NCBI GenBank assembly: GCA_025738555.1
Contig: JAOVFP010000001.1
Coordinates: 434,001 to 498,000, forward strand
Origin: Cyathus striatus
Lineage: Eukaryota > Basidiomycota > Agaricomycetes > Agaricales > Nidulariaceae
Length of the DNA stretch: 64,000 bases
Direction of reading: 5' to 3'
Shown here: positions 11,239-22,062 of the stretch, one piece after another
How the letters are laid out: the number at the start of each line of letters is the position of its first letter
Numbering within the stretch: position 1 is the stretch's first letter
Notes under the pieces: generated by a model
Told to the model about the DNA's origin: nothing
The model's input: only the letters and a program-made list of their open reading frames with translations
Databases searched by the model: none
Position numbers and translations under genes: made by a program

Positions 11239-13840
11239 GCTGGCACACGTATTTGTTATGGAAAAGCTGCACCCTGGCAGACATACGATCGAAAGTCTCA
11301 CCATCCAGAAAGGAAGCTAATTGATGAGTCGACAGATGAGGAAACCAAGAAGGAAAATAAAGCAACCAAATCACCTGAAGAAGAGTCCCCAAAGAAAACA
11401 CTGGCTGAGAATAAACCAAAGAAGAAAAGAGCAGAGAAGATCGTGAATGATGGTCATCCTTATGATCACAAAACCAAAAAATATTTAGACACCCATGCAG
11501 GTCTAAATGAAGCTGCTAAGAATGAAGAGAAGGCTAAGCTCGTTCAAGTGACAAAAGCAATGGAGAGAGCCAAAAAAAATGCCACAAAAAAAGTAACAAC
11601 ACAACGGAAGACTCAACAGGGACCTAAAGGTGTTACAGAGCCTCAAAAGAAGAAAAGTCAGCACAAGCTACTACCTAAAGGCATTCCAAAGCCTCATAAG
11701 AAAAAAATGTTTGAAGATTTTAGCTCTAGCCCACTGAATATCTCTGATGAAGGGTGCAAACCCAGTCTTTTTGCTTCCTTCTCATGGGAGGACAATTCGT
11801 ACTGGTTGGATTCTTCTTTACAGCTCTTATTTCAGGCTTTGTATTGTTGTCCCCGCGACTTTGAAACTGCAGTGAGGACTGTGCCACCAGACTGCCATCT
11901 GAAGGTAGTCGAGATGTTATTTAATAAATACTCAGGCTATCAAGCCAAAGTCTTTAGCCTATCCTCTGTAAAGAAGCTTTCAGAGGAACAGAATATATTC
12001 TTAAACTATCTCACAAATCATAGGATAGGAAATATTAGAAAGGGCAATTTCAACAACCTCTGGGTGAGTTAGTATGATCCATCACATATACTTTCTTATT
12101 GGCTTCATGGTTAGGAATGGTTCTATGACATTGTGAACAAGGCGAGCATGGAAAGCAAGTATAACGGCCACCTGTACTTTGAACGACTCAAGGTGGCCGT
12201 ATGCATATGTTGTAAAGCTCTCGACACAAATGAGATTACACACTTGTACATGGAAAAGATGCTGAAACAGAAAAGGGCCATTCATTTGATGATTAAGAAC
12301 TTTAACACATTCAACAGAAATGCAAATACATGGCTTAAGCATCAAACCAGCTTTAAATATGACATCCACGATGTACTTCCCTGTTACAGAACCATTGATG
12401 GTAAGCCCAAGTGCACTGGGGTTAACTTTGATGTTATGAAATGGTTATCTATCCCAGTTGTACTAATCATCAATGTAGACAAGGTTTGTTTTACACCTCA
12501 AGGCAAGGACAACTTACCTTTGGTTTGGAATTTTCTGGGGGAAATTCAACCTGATGGAAATTCCATTGTTTACGAAATGATCAGGCGTGCTTTCTATGGT
12601 GCCAACCACTTCAGAACTCGGTACTCGTACAACAGTGCAATTTATGACTACAATGGGATGAACACTGGCACCGCAAAAGAGCTCACTGATATGACAGCTA
12701 AGACTGCTCTGTACAGACAGAACGTAAATCCTCCACCCAGCTTCTCCACAACCACAGTCATTTATAAGTTGTGAGGTGGCGTAAGTTCACAAGAATCATT
12801 CTTAGAGTGACAGGTCACAAAGATTCTTGAGCTACATCAGATTAGCATCTCAGGCATGCAGGGGCTACAGAAACCTCTGGTATTAAAGTACTGTGGAGCT
12901 GATCTTTCTCCAGAGGTCAATCGTCCATGGTTCAAGAAGACAAAGCAAGTGTATACCCGGGAATATACTGGAGCTATTCCCAAATAGTCCACAATGCCAC
13001 CAGAGGAACCAACAACTCTACACCATTGAGTTACTCCCATAACAGATAATGAGAGCAGTGAACGTTCCATTCCACCACCAGAGGAATTGTCAACTCAGCA
13101 TCCAGATGAGAAGGGTTCATCACAACTACAAGATGGGGAAGATGATGACTCTGTCGAAAGCAACTCACCTTTCAACTGTTGATGTGGTGTAGCTGGAAAC
13201 AGCCCAGAACTCGACACGAAGGCACCAGGAGCTATTCAATGCTACAGGTGCAAAGATTGGATGCACTTGGCTTGCCAACAAGGTGGATGAGGATCTTGGC
13301 TGCCAGAAGAAATGGATTTCTTCTGTGACTACTGCTCAAAGGGAAAGTCTTATGAACCGTAAGCAACCTTTTATTCACTTTATAGCAACTTTTCTTATAT
13401 TTCCACCTTTTAGGCCAACCCTCCCAAAAGGGTGGCCACAAAGAATGCAAACAAATTGCTTACTGTTAGTTCTTCCAGGCCACATAAGAGATAACTACTA
13501 ACTATTTTGTCAACTAGAGCAAGGAGAGGTGCTTTAATCCTTGTCGGTCAGTATTGGTACCCAGGAAGGATTCTTAGGAAAGTCAAGCTAGGACATGAGA
13601 CACAATGGGATGTCAAGCTTTGGAGGGACTGTAGTATCCCAGAGAGCAATCAGGGAAAGTTTCTTATCTACAATGGCATGAAAGAAAGCGAAATTGTCAA
13701 TGAGTTGTGGAAAGATATCCAAAGCCGGCAAGGGATACAGGTGATCATATTTTTATAGTCTTAACATAATAGCTAATAAGCATACCAGCTTGGTCATTGG
13801 AAGCTGGCAATTAATACTCCTTTGGAGGAAGACATAATCG
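11239..13840 (+). pseudogene. USP-like, PHD and YWYP segments of the GCM element
   Basis: Starts as ICYGKAAPWQTYDRKSHHPE, then a Lys/Glu-rich linker of about 120 residues. A ubiquitin-specific-protease-like domain follows. Its Cys box reads WEDNSYWLDSSLQLLF, with Tyr (TAC 11800-11802) where the catalytic Cys belongs; its His box reads ANHFRTRYSYNSAIYDYNGM (His at 12607). A PHD finger lies at 13177-13336 (IQCYRCKDWMHLACQQ, then FFCDYC) with TGA codons at 13180 and 13288. A C-terminal module (GQYWYPGRILRKVKLG, WDVKLWRDC) ends at an intron of about 50 nt (13741-13791) whose next exon, LGHWKLAINTPLEEDIIENF, runs in frame into the TPR array. Deubiquitinase-like and PHD modules are recurrent in mushroom GCM elements. 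The Tyr change and stops say it is inactive. Confidence 0.7.
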
Positions 13841-16212
13841 AGAACTTCATACAGACTCCGGTAACAAAAGAAATGGAGGGGATCTGGAATGAGGCAGAAG
13901 AGCTGCAGGCACATGTCTTGAAGATACGTACCAAGCTGTTAGGTGGAGAGCACCCAGATACACTGACAAGTGTAGGTAATCTGGCAGTAGTGTTTTCCAA
14001 GCTTGGAAAATGGAATGAGGCAGAAGAGCTGCAGGCAAATGTCTTGGTAATACATACCAAGCTGCTAGGCAGAGAGCACCCAGATACACTAAGAAGTATG
14101 AATAATCTGGCACTGTCATTTTCTGAGCATGGAAAATGAAATGAGGCAGAAGAGCTGCAGGCACATGTCTTGGAGATACATACCAAGCAACTAGGTAGAG
14201 AGCACCCAAATACACTGAGAAGTATGGATAATCTGGTAAGGATATTTTCCAAGCTTGGAAAATGGAATGAGGCAGAAGAGCTGCAGGTACATGTCTTGGA
14301 GATAAGTACCAAGCTGCTAGGCAGAGAGCACCCAGATACACTGAGAAGTATAAATAATCTGGCAATGATATTTTCCAAGCATGGAAAATGGAAAGAGGCA
14401 GAAAAGTTGCAGGCACGTGTCTTGAAGATACATACCAAGCTGCTAGGTGAAGAGCACCTAGATACACTGACAGGTATGAATAATCTGGCAATGTTATTTC
14501 TGATCTTGGAAGATGGAATGAAGCAGAAGAGCTGCAGGCACATGTCTTGGAGATAAGTACCAAGCTGCTAGGCAGAGAGCACCCAGATACACTGAGAAGT
14601 ATAAATAATCTGGCAATGATATTTTCCAAGCTTGGAAAATGGAATGAGGCAGAAGAGCTGCAGGCACATGTCTTGGTGATACATACCAAGCTGATAGGCA
14701 GAGAGCACCCAGATACACTGACAAGTATGAATAATCTAGCAATGTTATTTTCTGATCTTGGAAAATGGAATGAGGCAGAAGAGCTGCAGGTACATGTCTT
14801 GGAGATATGTACCAAGCTGCTAGGTGGAGAGCACCCAGATACACTAACAAGTATGAATAATTTGGCATCAACTTATTCTAGTCTTGGAAAATGGAATGAG
14901 ACAGAAGAGCTACAGGCATGTGTCTTGGAGATACATACCAAGCTGCTAGGTGGAGAACACCCAGATACACTGATATATATGAATAATGTAGAGCAGGCAA
15001 AATGCCTGTGATGCAAAACACAATATCTTGCACATCTGAAGACATTCCAAATACGATTACATAATCACGCATCATGCATCATTGATGTGTTTGTACACAT
15101 TCCGCTCGCACTCTCTGTTCAATCACCATCCCTGCTCGCTCGTTTCAATCTTTCCTCAAAATATACTTCTTCATACCCCATCCTGACTACACCAATCCCC
15201 TGTGACACTCAGAGTTCTCAAAATAGCTCTGACATTGGCACTGACACCAGACCCTGATGTTTGGAAAACTTGTCTCCTCGCAAACCTCAACACATTGGAC
15301 TATCTTACTGAGTTTCCTATTTATTTCTAATGTTTCACACTTTTCCTTTTACATCCTTCATCCAATATAATTGCTCTTATTTATTTTAGATTTATTGGTT
15401 TTTCTGGTATATAAATCCCTGTAGTTACACTACAGAATCTAATCAATTTGCCTTCACCTTAGAACACTCCAGATCAGATGGATGTCTTGATCAACTTGTT
15501 TATTATTCTTTGTTTAGGTACACCCAACTGACTTACCACCTCTTCAATAATCTGACAATGATACTTTCCAAGCTTGGAAAATGGAATGAGGCAGAAGAGC
15601 TGCAGGAACATGTCTTGGAGATACATACCAAGCTGCTAAGTGGAGAGCACCCAGATACACTGAGAAGTATGAATATTTTGGCATCAATTTATTTTAACCT
15701 TGAAAAATGGAATGAGGCAGAAGAGCTACAGGCACATGTTCTGGAGATACATAACAAGCTGCTAGGTGGAGAGCATTCAGATACACTGAGAAGTATGAAT
15801 AATCTGGCAATAATATTTTCCAAGCTTGGAAAATGGAATGAGGCAGAAGAGCTGCAGGCACATGTCTTGGAGATATGTACCAAGCTTCTAGGTGGAGAGC
15901 ACCCACATACACTGACAAGTATGAATAATTTTGCATCAACTTATTTTGATCTTGAAAAATGGAATGAGGCAGAAGAGCTGCAGGCACATATCTTGGGGAT
16001 ATGCACCAAGCTGCTAGGTGGAGAGCACTCAGATAAACTGAGAAGTATGAATAATTTTACATCAACTTATTCTGATCTTATAAAATGAAATGAGGCAGAA
16101 GAGCTGCAGATACATGTACTGGATATACATTCCAAGCTACTGGGTGAAGAACATTCTGATACTAAAATTAATTCTTCTACTGTAAATTTCAAAGAGGCAC
16201 AGAGCCTGTAGG
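13841..16212 (+). pseudogene. Tandem TPR (kinesin-light-chain type) array, 14 units, broken
   Basis: A 42-residue unit, NEAEELQAHVLEIHTKLLGG followed by EHPDTLRSMNNLAMIFSKLG, repeats every 126 bp. CTGCAGGCACATGTCTTG-type anchors are at 13903, 14029, 14155, 14281, 14407, 14532, 14658, 14784 and 14910, then 15600, 15726, 15852, 15978 and 16104. This is the TPR_12 type used as the C-terminal sensor of fungal NLR (NACHT/NB-ARC) proteins. Units are nearly identical, as in recently amplified NLR repeats. Breaks: TGA at 14137 (Trp position), a 1-bp loss between 14407 and 14532 shifting frame, and TGA near 16086. No NACHT domain is present; upstream the frame joins the GCM element. It ends near 16212 with HSDTKINSSTVNFKEAQSL. 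Confidence 0.85.
14991..15545. other. Interruption between the two halves of the TPR array
   Basis: Unit 9 stops after AATAATGTA (14982-14990) and the second half resumes at AATAATCTG (15546), at the same point of the 126-bp unit. The intervening 555 bp is C/T-rich, non-repetitive and non-coding, ending in a pyrimidine run and TTTAG at about 15520. It could be an insertion that kept the repeat phase, or the product of replacing some units. Confidence 0.5.
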
Positions 16213-16789
16213 TTATTGAGTTAAGTGAGAAAACACATTCATCATAGTGCTCATAAATTCTTTATTTCTTTTATTTACCACCTATTCCCTTTCACCTTTT
16301 TATTTACTATATGCTCCAGTGAAACTTATGGAAAGAATATATAGACTACTTGATACAATCTTACACTGAGATATATATTAACTAACAATGTCTATGTACT
16401 AAGCAGCCATTATAATCAAATTATTGCATTTGATTGCCCATTGATTGGTTTACAAATATTGCCCTTTAATAAGTCAGAGTATGCAAATGATTGCATATGA
16501 TTTTCTCACATTTAAAAATGATTGTATTTGATTGTCCAAGGATTGTTGTATTAACATAGCCCACTGATCAGTCATTATATACAAATGATTGCATATGATT
16601 GTTATAAAATATTCCTGATACAAAAAAGCATCAGAATGGCTTATACTTATGAGCAGCAAGCATTCATCAGTGCATTTCCAGCTTTGATGAAGAAATAGCA
16701 AGATTGGCTGACAGAGTTGCAAAGGATAAGTAAGCCAAGGCCTAACTAATAGCTCAAAATTTATGAACTCGTAGTACAAGCCAAGGATG
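16213..16789. other. AT-rich spacer with ATTGCATATGATT motifs
   Basis: No gene. The word AAATGATTGCATATGATT or near copies occurs at about 16488, 16518 and 16582, with ATTGCATTTGATTG near 16424. This is a weak local repeat. Confidence 0.4.
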
Positions 16790-18620
16790 CATGTGCGCTA
16801 TATCGCCATTGTACTCCTATTCAAGTGCTGATATTTACCTAATTTTTAACTTGATACAATACATCGATACTTGGGTAATAACACGTGCAAGGTAGTAGTA
16901 TAGTTAAGCATAAAAACAATTGATGTACCGACCATTATCAATAGTGACGATTGCGAGAGTCGATCATGAACTCTGAGTGCGAGGTGGTACGCGTGTACTA
17001 TATCGCCACTTTACATTTATTTAAGCGGTGGAATTTAACGAGTTTTGATAACTTGAAGTAAATAAATATAAGGGTTACGTTGGAAGCTCGCGATATTTAG
17101 TGCGATACTTGGGTTGTAATACAGGTAAAAGTATGATATTCTTCGACGCAAATAGTGATTATAGCGAGAATCGAATATCGACCGAACTCGAAGTGCGAGG
17201 TAGTACGTGTGCACTATATCACCACTACACTCCTTGAACGAGTCTTGATAGGCTGTGCGATGAGTACGAGGAAAATTATAATTATTACAGTGAATACATA
17301 GATACGTGGGCAATAATACAAGGTAAAAACATAGCTTCACAAAGTTTTCTCCAAGCCAGAGTCAAACGTAATGCGATCTGCGGGACGAAGATACATAGTA
17401 TGCTATATCACCACTGTACACTCCTATTCAAACACCAATATTTAAGTAAATTTGAAATGGTGCGCGGTGGTTATCAGTGCCTTATGAGGAAAACATGTCA
17501 TGGCAGGTTTTTGTAAGAATGTCATATACGAAAACGCTAAAGTACTTGAAGTAATTATAATGGTTAACGTTATAAGCTTGCGCTATATAGTGAACACATT
17601 GGTACTTAGGTGATATTACAGGATAAAAATATAGTTTAACGTGTTCTTTCACAATGATGATAGTGTGAGTCGAACTCGAAGGTAATATCTACACTATATC
17701 GCCACTGCACTCTTATTCACACGTTGGTAGTTAACAAATTTTAATATGTTGTGCGGTAGGTATTTGAGTCTGTAGCTATGCACTAGCTAGTTTAAAGTTC
17801 GTATGAGATATAAGCACCGTAAATTTCAATATTTTAATCAATGAGAGTCAATAGTACAAAGTAAAAAATACATCTTAGAATGCCCCGTATAGTGATGATA
17901 GCGAGAATCGAACATAACTCACAACTCAAAAGTGCAATGTGTAGAAAGGAATAACCTATACACGTAGTAAGTAATAGTAAACTACATGTAATGTCAGTAA
18001 GTGATATAAATAGAATATAAGCTAGAAGTCTCACCTCAGTGTTATTGTATGATATAACGACTGAGGTGTATCTCTATCTAATGATACGTATATATACGAA
18101 TCTGAGAGTGGCTATGATATATAGGTGAAAGGGAAATATAAGTAAAGGAAGAAAGGGATGAATGGTTAATTAAAGGGAGAGAAAAGGAGAATGCGCATAC
18201 ACGCATTTACGGTGATACAGACATTATGTCCGTTTCATATCAACACAATGCGAGGCGAGGATACACTTACGATATATCACCACTACAATGCTATTCCAGC
18301 GATGGTATTTATTGAGTTTTGATAGGTTGCCAGTGTGCTGTTAGTACGAGTTAAAATTGTACTATTATTGTTCAGTAAGAATCATACATATCATTATAAC
18401 CACTGGAAGTAAATATAACGGGGAGAACCCTCGCGCTAGATAGTGAATGCATCGACAATTTGGGCTATAATACAAGGTTAAAATTTATTTGAAAAATTAG
18501 AGATACGGGGACGCGTCGTGATGATAGCGATAGTCGAACGTACCTCACACCTCGAACTCGAACTCGAAGTGCGAGATGAGGATACGTGTGTGCTATATCG
18601 TCACTTAAAACTTATCTGTT
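16790..18620 (-). repeat. Cluster of tRNA-like (SINE-type) repeats
   Basis: At least six imperfect copies. Read on the minus strand, each starts near AGTGGCGATATAGTA (plus-strand CTATATCGCCACT near 16798, 16998, 17214, 17403, 17695, 18273 and 18593). Where the pattern is clear it is followed by CTCGCACTTCGAGTTC and then a B-box-like GTTCGATTCTCGC (plus-strand GCGAGAATCGAAC-type words near 16948, 17161, 17659, 17903 and 18527). Between the heads a shared body reads TTTGATAGGTTGTGCGGT and GGGTAATAATACAAGGTAAA. The tRNA-like A/B-box head plus a shared body is the layout of a SINE. No intact tRNA cloverleaf was confirmed. Confidence 0.55.
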
Positions 18621-19331
18621 TGAATGGCATTACGTGAATAGCTACGTACATACAGCAGTAGAATAACGGTGTTAAGAGACACCTCAACCCGAGTCAACGA
18701 GTCTCAATAAAAGCAGCTGCACAGCACGGACAAACCTCGGACATAATACATACCCAAAGACAAAGGAAAGGAGAACCATAGCAGTCAGACTCGTCATGTC
18801 ATCGCATAATGTCAAATCTCCTCTCAGCCCCAGGACTCTCGAGTCTCGACGCCGAGGATGGGGTCGAGGACGACATAAAGTACGTCATACATGCATCTCC
18901 ACTTCGTTTAGCGTCGGGCCATAGCAACCACTTCTGTCAGATTCGAAGCTTCGAAGCTTCGTTCGAGGAATAGATGTCAAATCGAAGGGTTGGTGTGTTC
19001 TTTCATTGTGAGATGCCAAACGGGAGAAAAGTTAGGATAATGAGAGATAAGATAAACACACAATAAGAAAACACACGATAAGAAAGAAACGAAACAACAA
19101 AGGCTTATTTGGTTCTATTTACCTCCTCAACCACCTCGTCTCGGCTCCGTACAGGACACGATCACATCAACCCATCTCCGATCCAACCCCTTATTCCCCC
19201 TTCCTGCTCGCCTCGCCTCCGTAATGCCATTCTCTTTCTTCTAACTCACTCTCTCGTTTCGACAAGGCAAGGTATGTATACTACAAATTAGGATGTACGA
19301 AGAAAGAAGAAAACGAAAGAAAAAGGAAACA
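18621..19331. promoter_or_regulatory. Upstream region of the serine-rich gene
   Basis: No repeats of the neighbouring families. Contains a GATTCGAAGCTTCGAAGCTT palindrome at 18940-18959 and C/T-rich stretches at 19110-19260 close to the start codon, as is common in fungal promoters. An in-frame ATG at 19293 is an alternative start. No defined factor site is claimed. Confidence 0.35.
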
Positions 19332-21482
19332 ATGGATGCTGTTGAGAAGAGTCAGAGTCAAAGCGGTGATAATAGCTATAGTTTAGATAAAGGTCTCCTT
19401 TCTTTCCTTCTTTCTTTCTTCGTACTTACTAACGACTATGCACACAGAACAATCCGACTCGGAGAACTGGGACGACGATTTCGATTTCGATCCCTCACTC
19501 CATTCACACGACAAAGACGAAGACAACGAGGCCGACGACGATGATGGGCTAGAGGGGGGAGGGGGGGAAAGGAGGAACAGAGGAGGAAGTACAGGATCAT
19601 GGGAAGAACGTCCCTCGATGGATAGTATTCCTTCATCTGCTGTCAGTGAAGATTGGGACTGTGAACTTCCAAGCAGTCCCAAGTCACCTCGTTCACAGAT
19701 GGACATGGAGGAGGGGACGCAGGCACGGTCGCAGCATACACCGATTCCGATTCCCGGGAGACTTATGGGCATGTTAAGGGATATATCTATATCTCCTGCA
19801 CTTTCGATTATGCCTACTGCCGAAGAAGAAGAGGGGAGAATATCGATAGACTCAGAAGAACACTCACAAGAAGAAAGCTTGCATACTCAACTACGACGCG
19901 AGGCGTACCCTTACCATCCAACACTCTCCCCATCCCCAACAACCGCCGTATCAACTCGAGCATCCCTCTCGCCACTCACACCAACCACAAGAATCAGAAG
20001 CTCAATCTCCCCGTCTCCGAGGAGACTGTTCGCACCGAAGTTCGGGAGATCTCCTCTGCATACCCTGTCTATCTCCCCTCCTCCCGCTCCTCTACCTCCT
20101 GCAGGAGACAAAGAGAGGGCGGTGTTGCAAGGAACAGAAATCCGAGACAGTCTCGAAGATATCCCACTTTCGCGCTTGGGTGGGGGGAAGCGAAAGTGGA
20201 GTTTTTCATTTAAAGATGTGAGGCGGAAGCCTCCTTTTCCTTCTTCCTCTGCGGTTTTAGGAAACGAAGGAGGAGGGGGAGGGGGGTTCATGGACAATCT
20301 ACGCCGGTTGAGTCTCGTTTCCGCTGTTGGGAGAGTAGGGAGACACAGCAGATCTGCAAGCGTTTCGTCTTCCACGGGTGGTGGGAGGGGGTCGATGGAT
20401 ACTGGGATAAGAGGGTCTATGGATACGACTAGCTCGTTTGCTTCAAGCTCTGTGGGGAGAGAGGCGACGAGAGGGTCGAGGAGTGTTGAGATTACGAGGA
20501 TTGTTGAGGATGTTCGGGATGTTCGGGATGTTCGGGTTGGTGATGTCGAGGTTTTGGGTTCTGCTATGGATCCCACGTCTCCCCCTGCCACCTTCACGGC
20601 CAACACGAACCTGAAAACCAACACCTCCACCAACACCTCCTCCTCTGCCAACGCTCACGCTCACGTCAACACCAACATCAATGCCTCCTCGACTACCGCC
20701 CCTTCAACCACCACCAGCCCCTCTGGCAACACCACCAATGCCTCCGCCGACACCTTAACCGCTGACACATTAACCATCGTCGACACTTCAAACACCGCCT
20801 CCTCCTCTAACCCCACCACCACCACCACCACCACCACCGCCCCCTCCTCTGCTCCCACCTCCCCCTCTACCACCACCTCCCCCACCGCTGACACCGCTGA
20901 CCTGACACAGAGGACAAATACGAAGAAGACACTGTATCCTTCGAAATCCGCAAACTGGAAGAACTGGTCCAACTCACAGCACACGAACTTGAAGCTTCTT
21001 CTCCTCTTTCTTCTCCGTTGAGGGTTTCGGCTCGGGGGGCCTCGTCTTCCTCTTCCTCACCAAGAGAAGGAGAGGAAGATGAAATGGCAGCAACACCGCG
21101 CATCCCACTCCGCCCGCTATGTAACCACTCTTTTCGGCAGAATACGACTCCTCCCGGTCCCGGGGAGCAAAAACAGGCTTCGAATGCACCTTTATCATTC
21201 GCTGCGCTCTCTCTCTCCCCACACTCGCCCCAGGTGCCGAGGACACCGCAGTCCCTTGGTCGCTCCGCATTTCCTTCCCCCTCTTCCATGAGTAGGAGCG
21301 GGGGAGGGAGTGGTTGAGGAGGAAAGGAGTTGAGAAGGAGACGCAGTTCGATGGGTGACTTGGATTTAGATATTGAAGAAGGACTTAAGATTCCCGATGG
21401 GATTCGACTTAAGCAAGAGAGGATAAGGAGGGATTTAGAGGGTGTGAGGGAATTTAGGGGTGTTGTATGTAATTGTAGTAAG
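19332..21482 (+). pseudogene. Serine-rich acidic protein gene, frameshifted and truncated
   Basis: Exon 1 (19332-19392) joins exon 2 at 19448 through a 55-nt intron with a TACTAAC branch site and ACAG acceptor. The join gives MDAVEKSQSQSGDNSYSLDK followed by EQSDSENWDDDFDFDPSLHS. A second acidic-aromatic motif is EDWDCELPSS; then come long Ser/Pro/Arg-rich stretches (LRRLSLVSAVGRVGRHSRSA) and a Thr/Asn-rich low-complexity part. The frame changes after about 20905 (EEDTVSFEIRKLEELVQLTA continues in another phase), TGA occurs at 21315, and a final block LRRRRSSMGDLDLDIEE, IRRDLEGVREFRG ends at a stop at 21480. In mushroom homologues I recall, sequence continues past VREF, so the C-terminus is missing. 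The WDDDFDF motif recalls septation regulators of Byr4/Bfa1 type, weakly. Confidence 0.6.
20812..20839 (+). repeat. (ACC)n microsatellite in coding sequence
   Basis: Eight or more ACC units encode a poly-Thr run in the serine-rich gene. Flanking text is also made of CACC/CTCC triplets, so the whole low-complexity stretch may expand and contract by replication slippage. Confidence 0.85.
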
Positions 21483-21579
21483 TAGGAATGTCACAGCGAG
21501 TGAAATCTAGGCTAATCTTGTCCACCTGATGTAAGTATGCAAAATAATAGATGAGCCCACCCGCACATCCCCTTCATGA

Positions 21580-21650
21580 AGGGGTATCGAACTTAGAACC
21601 TCGAAATTGAAGTACGACTTACAGCTCGAGTACATCTCCACTTATAATTC
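21580..21650 (-). repeat. tRNA-like SINE head
   Basis: On the minus strand it reads TAAGTGGAGATGTACTCGAG, later GTACTTCAATTTCGAGGTTC and TAAGTTCGATACCCCTTC. AGTTCGATACC is a near-perfect RNA polymerase III B box. It resembles the heads in 16790-18620 and lies just past the truncated end of the serine-rich gene. A tRNA pseudogene is the alternative. Confidence 0.5.
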
Positions 21651-22062
21651 ATTGTCGTTCTGCATATTTATTCAAACTGCTTGCTTATTCAATCAACATA
21701 CTCGTGGAGTATAAGCAAAAGTAAAAGTGTTATATCTCGCATTTTCAGGGATTGTGGCGATATAGAGTCTGGCATGCCTGTTAAGAACATTTAGGCTACA
21801 TGGATTGTGTTATGAAGCTAATTGAAAGTTCTTCTAATTACGGAACTGTTGCACATATTATTGCAAGTTGGAATGGACAGCCGTTTGTGGACTAGTAAGT
21901 ATACACAAAAACAAAATAATCGATTATGAAAAACCATGTCGGAAAAATCGAAACCAGCTGATATGGTGCTTGCGCTTCTGACGGGGTTATAACTCCTTAT
22001 AATATTCCGCAGGTATCCTTATCAGCATGCTTGTCAATGAGTATATGTCTCTGTCCAGTCTT

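Noticed and set aside
13794..14871. Long minus-strand ORFs (up to 322 codons) opposite the TPR array
   Set aside because: They mirror the 126-bp unit; near-identical repeats lacking antisense stops produce such shadows.
16790..18620. Functional tRNA genes
   Set aside because: B boxes are convincing, but I could not fold a full cloverleaf with acceptor stem; copies are degenerate.
19911..20984. Minus-strand ORFs of 107-246 codons opposite the serine-rich gene
   Set aside because: Shadows of a GC-rich low-complexity gene; the sense strand has the splice signals and recognisable motifs.
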